Assembly: GCF_015752315.1 (NCBI RefSeq)
Contig: NZ_JADOVJ010000001.1
Coordinates: 2,782,501 to 2,846,500 of the forward strand
Direction: 5' to 3'
DNA: 64,000 bases
From: Nocardioides luteus
GTDB taxonomy: Bacteria; Actinomycetota; Actinomycetes; Propionibacteriales; Nocardioidaceae
Below are positions 44,804 through 54,577 of the stretch, in pieces (within the stretch, counting starts at the first letter, position 1; every line of letters begins with the position of its first letter). The notes below the pieces were generated by a model. The model worked only from the letters and a program-made list of their open reading frames with translations, ran no database searches and was not told the DNA's origin. The translations under genes were made by a program, and so were the position numbers.

Positions 44804-47802
44804 CCCGCGGGCACCAGACGCGCGATGACGCCGCGGGCCTCGTCCACCAGGGCGAGCCCGCGGCGTTCGCCGTACTCGGCCGAGACGCGTTCGAGCACGC
44901 CCGGTGCGAGCCGCGCCGCGTCGGCGACGGCGAGCTCCCAGCGCATGTCGAGGAAGGACCGGGAGTAGCCGAACCGGTCGGCCAGGACCAGCAGCCTCAC
45001 CGACTCCTCGCGCGGAAGCGCGTCCCTGAGGAGGCCCCACACGCCCAGCGCGAGCAGCAGCATGCCGGTCACCGGATAGTCCTGGGAGCGGCGCTCCCGG
45101 GAGACGAGCCGGGGCGCCTTCGCCATGAGTACGTCGAAGAGGTCGGCGCCGTCGGATGCCTCGCCGTGGCGGGCGCAGCTGACCACGGTGACGGCCTCGG
45201 CCGCGACCCGCCACGGGACCAGGTCGGGGTCGTCGGTGAACCCGGGGAACGGCAGCTCGCCCATCGTCGCCACCACCTCGCCGAACAGCGCCAGGCCCTC
45301 TTGGACCCGCCCCTGGGCGAGGAGGAGCTGCGCCTTGGCGCCATGGACGGCACCACGGGAGCCGAAGCCACCGCGAGGCTGCTTCTCGGAGAGCTCGGCG
45401 AGGATCTCGGCGGCCTCCTCGAGGCGCCCCTGCTCCACCGCGTACGTCACCAGGACGGCGTGGGTCTGGATGAGGTCGTCGTCGGCGCCGAGACGGCGCA
45501 GGACCGGGACGGCCTCGCGGGCGTGGTGGGCGGCCTCGCCGAGACGGCCGAGCTGGGCGTAGAGACCGCTGAGCTGGGCGTGCAGCATCGCGCGCGGCCA
45601 GGGTCCGCCCGCAGTGCCGGTCAGGCGCAGCGCCTCCGTCCCCGCGGCAAGCGCTCCCTCGGGATCGCCGAGGTTCTCCCGCTCGTGGCTGAGGAAGGTG
45701 TAGGCGCGGGCGCGCACCTCCGGGTCGGGATCGGCGATCAGCTCGGTCAGCTCGTCCTCCAGCGGCCGGCCGGGCTCGTCGGCGCCCGCCCGGGCGACGG
45801 TGCCCGCCATCGCCTGCATGACCTTCAGCATCACCCTGAGCTGCGGGTCCGCGGCCTCGATGCCGACCCGGTCGAGGATCGCCATCAGCCGCTCCAGGCC
45901 GCTGCCACCGGTGACCGCCGCGCCGAAGAGCAGCAGCGCCAGGACGAGCCGGGTCTTCTCCAGCATCTCGGCAGGCGGCTCCCACTCGGCCAGGAGGTCG
46001 GCGACGGGCCCGGCCAGCATGATCACGCGCTGGTGCTCGCCCGCGATGGTCCAGAAGACGCCCAGCGCGCAGAAGAGGCGGATCACGGACTCGGCCTCGT
46101 CGTCGGCCAGCACCTGACGCAGGATGTCGGCGAGGTTGCTCTCCTCCGCCCGCAGCTCGTCCATCGCCTCGAACTGCGCCGGGGAGTAGATCCGGCCCGC
46201 CCCCGCGTCCGCGTAGGCCGTGGCCCAGGCTCGCTGCGCCGCCCGGGCGGCGCCCTCCTCGCCGGAGTCGATGAGCTGCATGCGGCCGAACTCACGCACG
46301 GTCTCGAGCATCCGGTAGCGGAACCCGAGCGGTGCCTCGACGACCGTCAGCAGGGACTGGTCGACCAGCTCCTCGATCGCGGCGAAGGCATCGGTACCGA
46401 GCATCGCCTCGGCGGCAGCGAGGGTGAAGCCGTCGTGGAAGACCGAGAGCCAGCGCATCGCCCGGCGCTCCCGTTCGGAGAGCAGGTTCCAGGACCAGTC
46501 GATGACCGCGACGAGCGTCTGATGCCGGTCGGGGGCGTTTCGGTCGCCGCCGCGCAGCAGCTCGAACCGGTTCTCCAGCCGCCGGGCGATGTCGGCGACC
46601 GACATCGCCCGCACCTTGACCGCGGCCAGCTCGATCGCCAGCGGCAGCCCGTCGAGCCGGGTGACGATCTCGTCGACGCGGTCCTCGTCGAGCTGGACGC
46701 CGGGCCGCGCGGCGACCGCTCGCCGCCGGAACAGCTCACTACCGTCGTACGCCCCCAGCCGGCCGAGCGGGTAGACCCGCTCCGCTCCGATAGCGAGCGG
46801 GCTCCGGGAGGTCGTCAGGACCGTCAGGTCGCGCACCGTCGCGACCAGGAAGGCGACCAGGTCGGCGACGGCGGCCACGATGTGCTCGCAGTTGTCGAGC
46901 ACGATCAGGGTGGGCGCGCCGTCGAGCTGCTGGGCGATCCGCGACCGCACGTCGGCGCGCTGCTCGGGGGTGAGCCGGTCACGGCGGGCGACCGAGTCAC
47001 GTACGCCGAGCGCCGAGCCGACCTCGCTGACCAGGTCGTCGGGAGCAGTCACGCCGACCAGCTCGACGAAGTGGACCACCGGCTGCTCGGCGCCATGCGC
47101 GATCACCTGGGCCAGGCTGGTCTTTCCCAGACCACCCGGCCCGAGGATGGTGACGACGCGCGAGCTCTTCAGCAGTGCGGAGACCTCGGCGGTGTCCTGC
47201 TCGCGACCGATCAGCAGGTCGGCGTCGTGGCGCAGCCCCGAGCGCACCGGACGGTCGCGCGCGAGCAGCTCGGCATGGACCGCCCGCAGCCGCGGGCTCG
47301 GGTCGACGCCGAGGCCGTCGGCCAGCCCGGACCGGTACGCCGCGAACCGCTCCAGCGCCGCCGGCACACCGTGCACCGCGGCGACCGCCCGGAGGATCGC
47401 CTCGGTGACCTCCTCGTCGGGATCGAGCCGGTCGAGCCGTTCGAGGAGCGGCAGCGCCTCCGCGTACCGCATCTCCGCGGCCAGTCGCAGCGCGTGCGGC
47501 CGCAGCGACCAGGCGTCGACCTCGCCCGCCTCGAGGCCGAGGCGGTAGCCCCGCGGCGTACGTTCGATCGCGTCGGACGCGGTCGCCGTCCGAGCCCGGG
47601 AGACGACCACCTGGAGCGCCTTGGCGGGGTTGGCCGGGACGTCGTCGCGCCCCCAGATCTCCTCGACCAGAGCAGCCTCGGAGGCACCTCGCGGACCGGC
47701 ATCGACCAGCGCGCGCAGCAGCGCCCGGGTCCGCTCGCCGGCCACCGGCGCCCCCGCCCAGGTGACCTCGTCCAGCACACTCAGTGTCGTCACAGCCGCC
47801 AT
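44800..47802 (-). CDS. SARP-type regulator with BTAD and STAND ATPase domains (AfsR-like)
   Basis: A 1000-residue regulator. The N-terminal OmpR-like winged helix (about 1-95; ASEAALVEEIWGRDDVPAN, ALQVVVSRAR) is followed by a bacterial transcriptional activation domain (about 100-195; ERFAAYRSGLADGLGVDPS). An NB-ARC/STAND ATPase comes next, with Walker A GPGGLGKTS near residue 220 and Walker B LIVLDNCEH. The C-terminal half is TPR-like helical repeats. It is convergent with the exporter genes and divergent from a lyase gene. A role in controlling the exporter through the repeats at 42900-42949 is inference. Confidence 0.88.
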   Translation of the reverse strand: MAAVTTLSVLDEVTWAGAPVAGERTRALLRALVDAGPRGASEAALVEEIWGRDDVPANPAKALQVVVSRARTATASDAIERTPRGYRLGLEAGEVDAWSLRPHALRLAAEMRYAEALPLLERLDRLDPDEEVTEAILRAVAAVHGVPAALERFAAYRSGLADGLGVDPSPRLRAVHAELLARDRPVRSGLRHDADLLIGREQDTAEVSALLKSSRVVTILGPGGLGKTSLAQVIAHGAEQPVVHFVELVGVTAPDDLVSEVGSALGVRDSVARRDRLTPEQRADVRSRIAQQLDGAPTLIVLDNCEHIVAAVADLVAFLVATVRDLTVLTTSRSPLAIGAERVYPLGRLGAYDGSELFRRRAVAARPGVQLDEDRVDEIVTRLDGLPLAIELAAVKVRAMSVADIARRLENRFELLRGGDRNAPDRHQTLVAVIDWSWNLLSERERRAMRWLSVFHDGFTLAAAEAMLGTDAFAAIEELVDQSLLTVVEAPLGFRYRMLETVREFGRMQLIDSGEEGAARAAQRAWATAYADAGAGRIYSPAQFEAMDELRAEESNLADILRQVLADDEAESVIRLFCALGVFWTIAGEHQRVIMLAGPVADLLAEWEPPAEMLEKTRLVLALLLFGAAVTGGSGLERLMAILDRVGIEAADPQLRVMLKVMQAMAGTVARAGADEPGRPLEDELTELIADPDPEVRARAYTFLSHERENLGDPEGALAAGTEALRLTGTAGGPWPRAMLHAQLSGLYAQLGRLGEAAHHAREAVPVLRRLGADDDLIQTHAVLVTYAVEQGRLEEAAEILAELSEKQPRGGFGSRGAVHGAKAQLLLAQGRVQEGLALFGEVVATMGELPFPGFTDDPDLVPWRVAAEAVTVVSCARHGEASDGADLFDVLMAKAPRLVSRERRSQDYPVTGMLLLALGVWGLLRDALPREESVRLLVLADRFGYSRSFLDMRWELAVADAARLAPGVLERVSAEYGERRGLALVDEARGVIARLVPAG

Positions 47803-47812
47803 TCTGTCATAA

Positions 47813-47832
47813 CGATATATCGCGTACGTACG
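47813..47832. promoter_or_regulatory. Two adjacent palindromes in the SARP/lyase divergent gap
   Basis: CGATATATCG (47813-47822) is followed directly by CGTACGTACG (47823-47832). The first is the most AT-rich stretch of the neighbourhood. A promoter or operator is plausible. Confidence 0.4.
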
Positions 47833-47884
47833 GGATTTCGGCCCTCCCTCCGAGGAGTGGAGCCGTCATGGCGAGAATAGGACC

Positions 47885-48913
47885 GTGACCGTCGAACTGC
47901 GCTCTGACAACGCCGCCTCCGTCTCCCCCGCGATCCTGGAGGCGATGGCCGCCGTCAACTCCGGCTCCGCGCTCGCCTACGGAGGTGACGAGGTGACCGC
48001 CGCGCTCGAGAGCCGGGTGCGCGAGGTCTTCGAGCACCCCACGGCCCGCGTCTTCCCGGTCCTGAGCGGCACCGCCGCCAACGCCCTCTCGCTCTCCGCG
48101 ATGACCCCGCCGTGGGGCTCCGTGGTGTGCCACGAGACCGCGCACATCCTGGGCAGCGAAGGCGGCGCCACCTCGTTCCTCAGCGGCGGCGCGGTGATGA
48201 CGGGCATCGCCGGCGACGACTACAAGATGGCGCCCGAGGCGCTGCAGGCCCACCTGGACGGCGTACGTTGGGGCGACCCGCACCACTCCCAGCCGGCCGT
48301 CCTCTCGCTGACCTCACCGTCCGACTACGGCACGGTCTACTCGGTCGCCGAGATCGCCGAGCTCACCGGGATCGCCAAGACCCGTGACCTGCGCGTGCAC
48401 CTGGACGGTGCCCGGTTCGCGAACGGTGTGGTGGCCACCGGTGCGTCGCCGGCCGACCTCACCTGGCGGGCCGGTGTCGACGTACTCTCCCTGGGCGCGA
48501 CCAAGAACGGCGCCCTCTCGGCCGAGGCGATCGTCTGCTTCACCGACGCCCCCGCCGACGAGCTGGTCTACCGCACCAAGCGCAGCGGCCACGTCACCTC
48601 GAAGATGCGCTACCAGTCGGCCCAGCTGCTGGCCTACCTCACCGACGACCTCTGGCTCCGCAACGCCCGCAACGCCAACGAGCGGATGGCCGAGCTCGCC
48701 GCGGGCCTGGAGAAGGAAGGGGTACGCATCACCAACTCCGTCGACGCCAACCTGGCCTGGGTCGACCTGCCGGAGGAGACCGCCGACCGCCTGGAGGCCG
48801 CCGGGGTGCTCTTCTACCGCCTCGACGGCCAGGTCCGGTTCGTGACGTCGTGGGAGACGACCCCCGAGCAGATCGACTCGGTTCTCACCCTCCTGCGCGA
48901 GGATCGCGGCTGA
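47885..48913 (+). CDS. Threonine-aldolase-type beta-eliminating lyase
   Basis: A 342-residue PLP enzyme of fold type I. The N-terminal ELRSDNAASVSPAILEAM, the LSGTAANALSL phosphate loop, the aspartate in LRVHLDGARFANG, and the Schiff-base lysine in LSLGATKNGAL all fit the low-specificity threonine aldolase group. It probably cleaves threonine or allo-threonine to glycine and acetaldehyde. It is monocistronic with a strong terminator at 48921-48958. Confidence 0.9.
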   Translation: MTVELRSDNAASVSPAILEAMAAVNSGSALAYGGDEVTAALESRVREVFEHPTARVFPVLSGTAANALSLSAMTPPWGSVVCHETAHILGSEGGATSFLSGGAVMTGIAGDDYKMAPEALQAHLDGVRWGDPHHSQPAVLSLTSPSDYGTVYSVAEIAELTGIAKTRDLRVHLDGARFANGVVATGASPADLTWRAGVDVLSLGATKNGALSAEAIVCFTDAPADELVYRTKRSGHVTSKMRYQSAQLLAYLTDDLWLRNARNANERMAELAAGLEKEGVRITNSVDANLAWVDLPEETADRLEAAGVLFYRLDGQVRFVTSWETTPEQIDSVLTLLREDRG

Positions 48914-48920
48914 GCCGGAC

Positions 48921-48958
48921 CCGCGTCAGGACCCCGCGCGTGCGGGGTCCTGACGCGG
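48921..48958. terminator. Bidirectional terminator between lyase gene and pheT
   Basis: CCGCGTCAGGACCCCGC (48921-48937), loop GCGT, GCGGGGTCCTGACGCGG (48942-48958): a perfect 17-base stem between convergent genes, eight bases from each stop. T-runs are weak, as usual in high-GC genomes. Confidence 0.85.
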
Positions 48959-48965
48959 TGAGGAC

Positions 48966-51461
48966 TCAGCGCTGGACGGCGCCGGTGAGCTCGGCCGCCT
49001 TGGCCACGGCCGCATCGCGAGCGGCCGCGGTCTCCTCGGCCTTCAGCGTGCGGTCGGGAGCGCGGAAGCGGAGCGCGAAGGCGAGCGACTTCTTGCCCTC
49101 GCCGACCTGGTCGCCCTCGTAGACGTCGAAGAGCCGCACGGTCTCCAGCAACTCGCCGGCACCCGCACGCAGGGCCGCCTCGACGGCCGCGACGGTGACG
49201 TCGGTCGACACGGTGAGCGCGACGTCCTCCTTCGCGACCGGCATGGTCGAGAAGACTGGGCCGACAGCGGTGGCGGGCACCTTCGAGATCAGGAAGTCGA
49301 GGTCGATCTCGACCGCGGCCGAGCGGGCGGGCAGCCCGAAGGCCTTGCACACGTTGGGGTGCAGCTCGCCGGCGTGGCCGAACTCGACCCCGTCGACGGA
49401 GACGACCGCGCAGCGACCCGGGTGCCACGGCGCCCGCGACGCCGAGGCGACCTCGACCGGAACCCCGAGCTCGGCGCCCAGGCGGCGGACGACGTCGATG
49501 GCATCGGCCCACGAAGCGGTCTCGGCCGAACCCCACCAGCCACCCCGCGTACGCTCCCCGGCGAGGACGACGGCGAGGTGCAGCGGCTGGCGCGGGATCG
49601 CGGCGAGGAGCTTCTCGAGCTCCTCCGCCGACGGCCGCCGGTCGACGCCGTAGATCGGCGCGGCCTGGTCCACCGGGAACGCGACCGTCGCGGTCTCGAA
49701 CAGGGAGACCCCGTCCTGACCTCGGGAGACGTTGCGGGCAGCCACCTTCAGCAGCCCGGGCAGCAGGGTCGTCGTGTAGCCGGGCTCCTCGCTGCTGAGC
49801 GGGTTGGCCAGCTTGACGGTGTGGCGACGGACGTCGTCGGCGGCAAGCCCGAGCCGGTCGAAGTCGGCCTCGCCCACGAACGGGAAGTCGACGACCTCCA
49901 CCAGCCCGGCACCGGCCAGCGCCCGCCCGATCCGGCGGCGCAGCTGCTGGGCGCGGGTCAGGCCACGGCCGGTCGCCCGGCGCGGCAGCACCGAGGGGAC
50001 CTTGTCGTAGCCGACGATGCGGGCGACCTCCTCGATCAGGTCGTAGGGGTCGACCAGGTCGGTCCGGTAGGTCGGGACCTTCGCGGTCAGCGAGTCACCC
50101 TCGACGCTCACCTGGCAGCCGACCAGCTCCAGCGACTTCACGACCGTCTCGACGGATACGTCGATACCGATGATCCGGGCCGGCAAGTCGGCGGCGATGG
50201 TGATCTCGGTGAGCGGCGCGCGCGTCTGCGGCGAGGCGGTGGGGCCGACCGCGGTCACGCCCTCCTCGACCACGCCGCCGCCGTGCTCCACGAGCAGCTC
50301 GACCACACGCTGGGCCGAGACCGGCGGCAGCAGCCGGTCGGTGCCGCGCTCGTTGCGCTTGCCGGCCTCGGAGGTCAGCTTGTGGCGGCGCCCGGTGCGG
50401 AACATCGAGCGCGGCTCCCAGTGAGCGACCTCGATGAGCAGGTCGGTGGTGGACTCGGAGATCTCGGTCGTGGCACCGCCCATCACCCCGCCCAGGCCGA
50501 TCGGGCCGGAGTCGTCGCAGACGACCAGGTCCTCGGGATCGAGGACGCGGACCGTCCCGTCGAGCGTCTCCAGCTTCTCCCCCGCATTCGCACGACGGAC
50601 CACGATCGGGCCCTGCAGCTTGGCGCGGTCGTAGGCGTGGATCGGCTGGCCGAGCTCGAACATCACGTAGTTGGTCACATCGACGGCCAGGGAGATCGAC
50701 CGCACGCCGACGGCCTCGAGCCGCTTCTTGATGAAGTCGGGCGTCGGGGCAGCCGGGTCGAAGCCGGTGATGGTGCGGGCGACGAAGAAGTCGCAGCCGT
50801 CGGTGTCCTCGATCTGGACCGGGTAACCGGCCTCGTTCGCCACCGGTGTGTCCCGCTGGGCCGGGTCGTGGAACGGCACCTCGAAGCCGAGCGCAGCGTC
50901 GCGCGCGATGCCCCGCATCGAGAGCGCGTAGGCACGGTCGGGGTTGATCTCGAACTCGATGATCTCCTCACCGAGCCCGAGCACCTCGCGTGCGTCGGTA
51001 CCGGGTGCGGGAGCGTCGGCCGGGAGCACGATGATGCCGTCGGCCTCCTCCCCCAGCCCGAGCTCACGCGCGGAGCAGATCATGCCGGCCGACATGTGGC
51101 CGTAGGTCTTCCGCGCCGAGATCTGGAAGTTGCCGGGCAGCACGCCACCGGGAAGGATCACGACGACCTTGTCCCCGGGCACGAAGTTGTGCGCGCCGCA
51201 GACGATCCCCTGCGGCTCCCCCGTGCCGTTGGCAGCACCGACGTCGACGGTGCACCAGTTGATGACCTTGCCGTTCTTCTGCGGCTCCTTCTCGGCGGTG
51301 AGCACCTGGCCCACCACGAGCGGGCCCTCGATGCCGGCACCGGAGGTCTCGATCGCCTCCAGCTTGAGGCCGAGCGCGGTGAGCCGGTCGGTGATCTCCT
51401 CGATGCCGAGCTCGGCGGGCAGGTCGACGTACTCCTTGATCCAGGAGAGGGGGGCCTTCAC
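48966..51461 (-). CDS. pheT: Phenylalanyl-tRNA synthetase beta subunit
   Basis: An 831-residue subunit. The N-terminal tRNA-binding EMAP-II-like domain (about 45-155) is followed by B3/B4 editing (GITGFDP-type region), the B5 domain, the catalytic-like core, and the C-terminal ferredoxin-like anticodon-binding domain ([15 protein letters not shown] to the end). Length is normal. The GTG at 51461 overlaps the pheS stop (GTGA). It forms an alpha2-beta2 enzyme with PheS. Confidence 0.97.
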   Translation of the reverse strand: MKAPLSWIKEYVDLPAELGIEEITDRLTALGLKLEAIETSGAGIEGPLVVGQVLTAEKEPQKNGKVINWCTVDVGAANGTGEPQGIVCGAHNFVPGDKVVVILPGGVLPGNFQISARKTYGHMSAGMICSARELGLGEEADGIIVLPADAPAPGTDAREVLGLGEEIIEFEINPDRAYALSMRGIARDAALGFEVPFHDPAQRDTPVANEAGYPVQIEDTDGCDFFVARTITGFDPAAPTPDFIKKRLEAVGVRSISLAVDVTNYVMFELGQPIHAYDRAKLQGPIVVRRANAGEKLETLDGTVRVLDPEDLVVCDDSGPIGLGGVMGGATTEISESTTDLLIEVAHWEPRSMFRTGRRHKLTSEAGKRNERGTDRLLPPVSAQRVVELLVEHGGGVVEEGVTAVGPTASPQTRAPLTEITIAADLPARIIGIDVSVETVVKSLELVGCQVSVEGDSLTAKVPTYRTDLVDPYDLIEEVARIVGYDKVPSVLPRRATGRGLTRAQQLRRRIGRALAGAGLVEVVDFPFVGEADFDRLGLAADDVRRHTVKLANPLSSEEPGYTTTLLPGLLKVAARNVSRGQDGVSLFETATVAFPVDQAAPIYGVDRRPSAEELEKLLAAIPRQPLHLAVVLAGERTRGGWWGSAETASWADAIDVVRRLGAELGVPVEVASASRAPWHPGRCAVVSVDGVEFGHAGELHPNVCKAFGLPARSAAVEIDLDFLISKVPATAVGPVFSTMPVAKEDVALTVSTDVTVAAVEAALRAGAGELLETVRLFDVYEGDQVGEGKKSLAFALRFRAPDRTLKAEETAAARDAAVAKAAELTGAVQR

Positions 51462-52579
51462 AGTTCACTCCCGAATGCAGTAGTAAGCCGGACGTCACCC
51501 TCGAACAGGGTGCGCAGGTCGGACAGGCCGGTGCGGAACATCAGGGTGCGGTCGATGCCCATCCCGAACGCGAAGCCGCTGTACTTCTCGGGGTCGACGC
51601 CGCACGCCACCAGCACGCGCGGGTTCACGATCCCGCAGCCGCCCCACTCGATCCAGCCCTCGCCCTTGCAGGTGCGGCAGGTGACGAGCTGACCGTCTCC
51701 GGCGTCGACGACCTGCGCGCCACGGCAGACGAAGCAGGTCAGGTCGACCTCGGCCGAAGGCTCGGTGAACGGGAAGTACGACGGCCGGAACCGGGTCACG
51801 ATGCCCTCGCCGAACATCTGGGTGGCGAAGTGGTCCAGGGTGCCCTTCAGGTTCGCCATCGAGATGCCCTCGTCGATGGCCAGCCCCTCGACCTGGTGGA
51901 ACATCGGCGAGTGGGTCGCGTCGTACTCGTCGGTGCGGAAGACGCGGCCGGGGCACACCACGTAGATCGGCGCCTCGCGGGTGAGCATGGTGCGCGCCTG
52001 GACGGGGCTGGTGTGGGTGCGGAGGACCACGTGGTTCTCCGCGGGCTCGGTCCAGAAGGTGTCCTGCATGGTGCGGGCCGGGTGGTCCGGGCCCAGGTTG
52101 AGAGCGTCGAAGTTGAGCCACTCGGCCTCGATGAGCGGGCCCTCGGCGACCTCCCAGCCCATCGCCACGAAGATGTCGGCGATGTATTCGGCGCCGGTGG
52201 TCAGCGGGTGGCGGCCGCCGGCGGGGACCCGGTCGGTCGGGAGCGTCACGTCGACGGTCTCCTCGACCAGCATCCGCGCCTCGTGCTCGGCCTCGAGGAC
52301 CTTCTGGCGCGCCGCGAGCGCCTGGTTGACGGCGCCGCGGGCCTTGCCGACGCGCTGGCCGGCCTCCTTGCGCGCGGCCGGTGGCAGCGCGCCGATCTCG
52401 CGGTTGGCCAGGGCCAGCGGCGAACGGTCGCCGGCGTGGTCGAGCCGTGCCTGCTTGAGCTCCTCGAGACTGTTCGCGGCGTCGATGGCTGCCAGCGCAG
52501 CATCGCGCGCGGCCTCGACCTCCTCAGCCTTCAAGGGGGTGACCTCTACCGGGTCATAGTCGGTGTTGGGACCGGACAT
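51458..52579 (-). CDS. pheS: Phenylalanyl-tRNA synthetase alpha subunit
   Basis: A 373-residue class II catalytic subunit. An N-terminal coiled coil (about 15-90) is followed by motif 1, motif 2 ([10 protein letters not shown]...[20 protein letters not shown]) and motif 3 ([19 protein letters not shown]). ATG 52579 was chosen; a GTG one codon earlier is possible. It shares a TGATG junction with an 11-codon upstream frame of doubtful meaning. Confidence 0.97.
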   Translation of the reverse strand: MSGPNTDYDPVEVTPLKAEEVEAARDAALAAIDAANSLEELKQARLDHAGDRSPLALANREIGALPPAARKEAGQRVGKARGAVNQALAARQKVLEAEHEARMLVEETVDVTLPTDRVPAGGRHPLTTGAEYIADIFVAMGWEVAEGPLIEAEWLNFDALNLGPDHPARTMQDTFWTEPAENHVVLRTHTSPVQARTMLTREAPIYVVCPGRVFRTDEYDATHSPMFHQVEGLAIDEGISMANLKGTLDHFATQMFGEGIVTRFRPSYFPFTEPSAEVDLTCFVCRGAQVVDAGDGQLVTCRTCKGEGWIEWGGCGIVNPRVLVACGVDPEKYSGFAFGMGIDRTLMFRTGLSDLRTLFEGDVRLTTAFGSEL

Positions 52580-52711
52580 CACTGGCTTTCGTCGTCTGAT
52601 GACTCAGTTGTCATGAATGAACGACAGTCTAGGAACCCCACACCTCCCCGCGCGAACCGGACATCCGGGCGCGCCGGGACCGAATTCGCGGACCCCCTGA
52701 GACAGGCGAGC

Positions 52712-52730
52712 CTTAGTTAGGCTAGCCTCA
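52712..52730. promoter_or_regulatory. Iron-box-like site before the siderophore transporter
   Basis: CTTAGTTAGGCTAGCCTCA agrees at 14 of 19 positions with the DtxR/IdeR consensus I recall (TTAGGTTAGSCTAACCTAA) and is centred on a 10-base palindrome AGGCTAGCCT (52719-52728). It lies four bases before the importer ATG at 52735. Confidence 0.65.
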
Positions 52731-52734
52731 CCTC

Positions 52735-53532
<798 letters not shown>

Positions 53533-53557
53533 CGCCGGCGGACACGAAGAGGAAGAC

Positions 53558-54577
53558 ATGATTCGACGTACGACGACGGCTGCCCTGGCAACGGCTTGCG
53601 CAGCCCTGCTGCTCGCCGCCTGCGGGCAGACCACCACCGCCGCCGAGACCGACACGTCCGAGAAGAAGGCCTCCGCGGGCTGCGAGGGGGTCGAGACCTC
53701 GACCGGCGCGGTCAGCCTGACCGACTCCTTCGGCAACAAGGTCGAGCTCGACAAGCCGGCCGAGCGGGTCGCGGTCCTCGAGTGGCAGCAGACCGAGGAC
53801 CTCCTCAGCCTGTGCGTGGACCCGGTCGCCGTGGCCGACGCCAAGGGCTACCGCACCTGGGACACCGCCGAGGAGCTCGGCGAGGACGTCACCGACGTCG
53901 GCACCCGGGGCGAGCCGAACCTCGAGACCCTCTTCGGCACCAACCCCGACCTGATCGTCGTCGAGGCCTACACCGCCGAGGACGAGATCCTCGAGCAGCT
54001 CGCCAAGTACGACGTCCCCGTCCTCGCCACCAAGGGCGCCGACGCCAAGGACCCGGTCGCCAACATGGTGACCACCTTCGAGATGATCGCCGAGGCCACC
54101 GGCCGCGAGGCGCAGGCCGAGGCCGTCGTCGGTGACTTCGAGGACAAGCTCGCCGCCTCCAAGAAGGCGGTCGCCGACGCCGACGCCGCAGGCACCGAGT
54201 TCGTCTACTTCGACGGCTGGATCGACGGCGCCAACGTCGCGATCCGCCCGTTCGGCCAGGGCTCGCTGATCGGTGAGCTCGGCGAGGAGATCGGACTGAA
54301 GAACGCCTGGACGGGCGAGGTCGACCCGGCGTACGGCCTCGGGCAGACCGACATCGAGGGCATGACCACGCTCGGCGACGCCACCTTCTTCCACACCGGC
54401 ACCGTCGACCCCGCCGGTGACATCAACGCCGAGCTGGCCAAGAACAACGTCTGGAAGTCGATCCCCGCCGTGAGCGAGGGCCGCACCCACGCCTTCCCCG
54501 AGGGCATCTGGACCTTCGGTGGCCCGCGCTCCGCCGAGCAGGTCCTGGACGCGTACGTCGACCTGCTCAGCAAGTGA
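53558..54577 (+). CDS. Iron-siderophore-binding lipoprotein
   Basis: A 339-residue periplasmic-binding (FecB/FepB, class III) protein. The signal peptide MIRRTTTAALATACAALLLAAC ends in a lipobox (LAAC), so the mature protein is lipid-anchored at about C22. The TSFGNKVELDKPAERVAVLE-like start of the mature domain, the long interlobe helix and EGIWTFGGPRSAEQVLDAYV at the end are typical. It sits 25 bases after the ATPase gene. Confidence 0.92.
   Translation: MIRRTTTAALATACAALLLAACGQTTTAAETDTSEKKASAGCEGVETSTGAVSLTDSFGNKVELDKPAERVAVLEWQQTEDLLSLCVDPVAVADAKGYRTWDTAEELGEDVTDVGTRGEPNLETLFGTNPDLIVVEAYTAEDEILEQLAKYDVPVLATKGADAKDPVANMVTTFEMIAEATGREAQAEAVVGDFEDKLAASKKAVADADAAGTEFVYFDGWIDGANVAIRPFGQGSLIGELGEEIGLKNAWTGEVDPAYGLGQTDIEGMTTLGDATFFHTGTVDPAGDINAELAKNNVWKSIPAVSEGRTHAFPEGIWTFGGPRSAEQVLDAYVDLLSK

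Noticed and set aside
52579..52614. 11-codon frame ending TGATG at pheS, as a Phe leader peptide
   Set aside because: It contains no phenylalanine codons and no clear terminator follows; chance or simple coupling is as likely.
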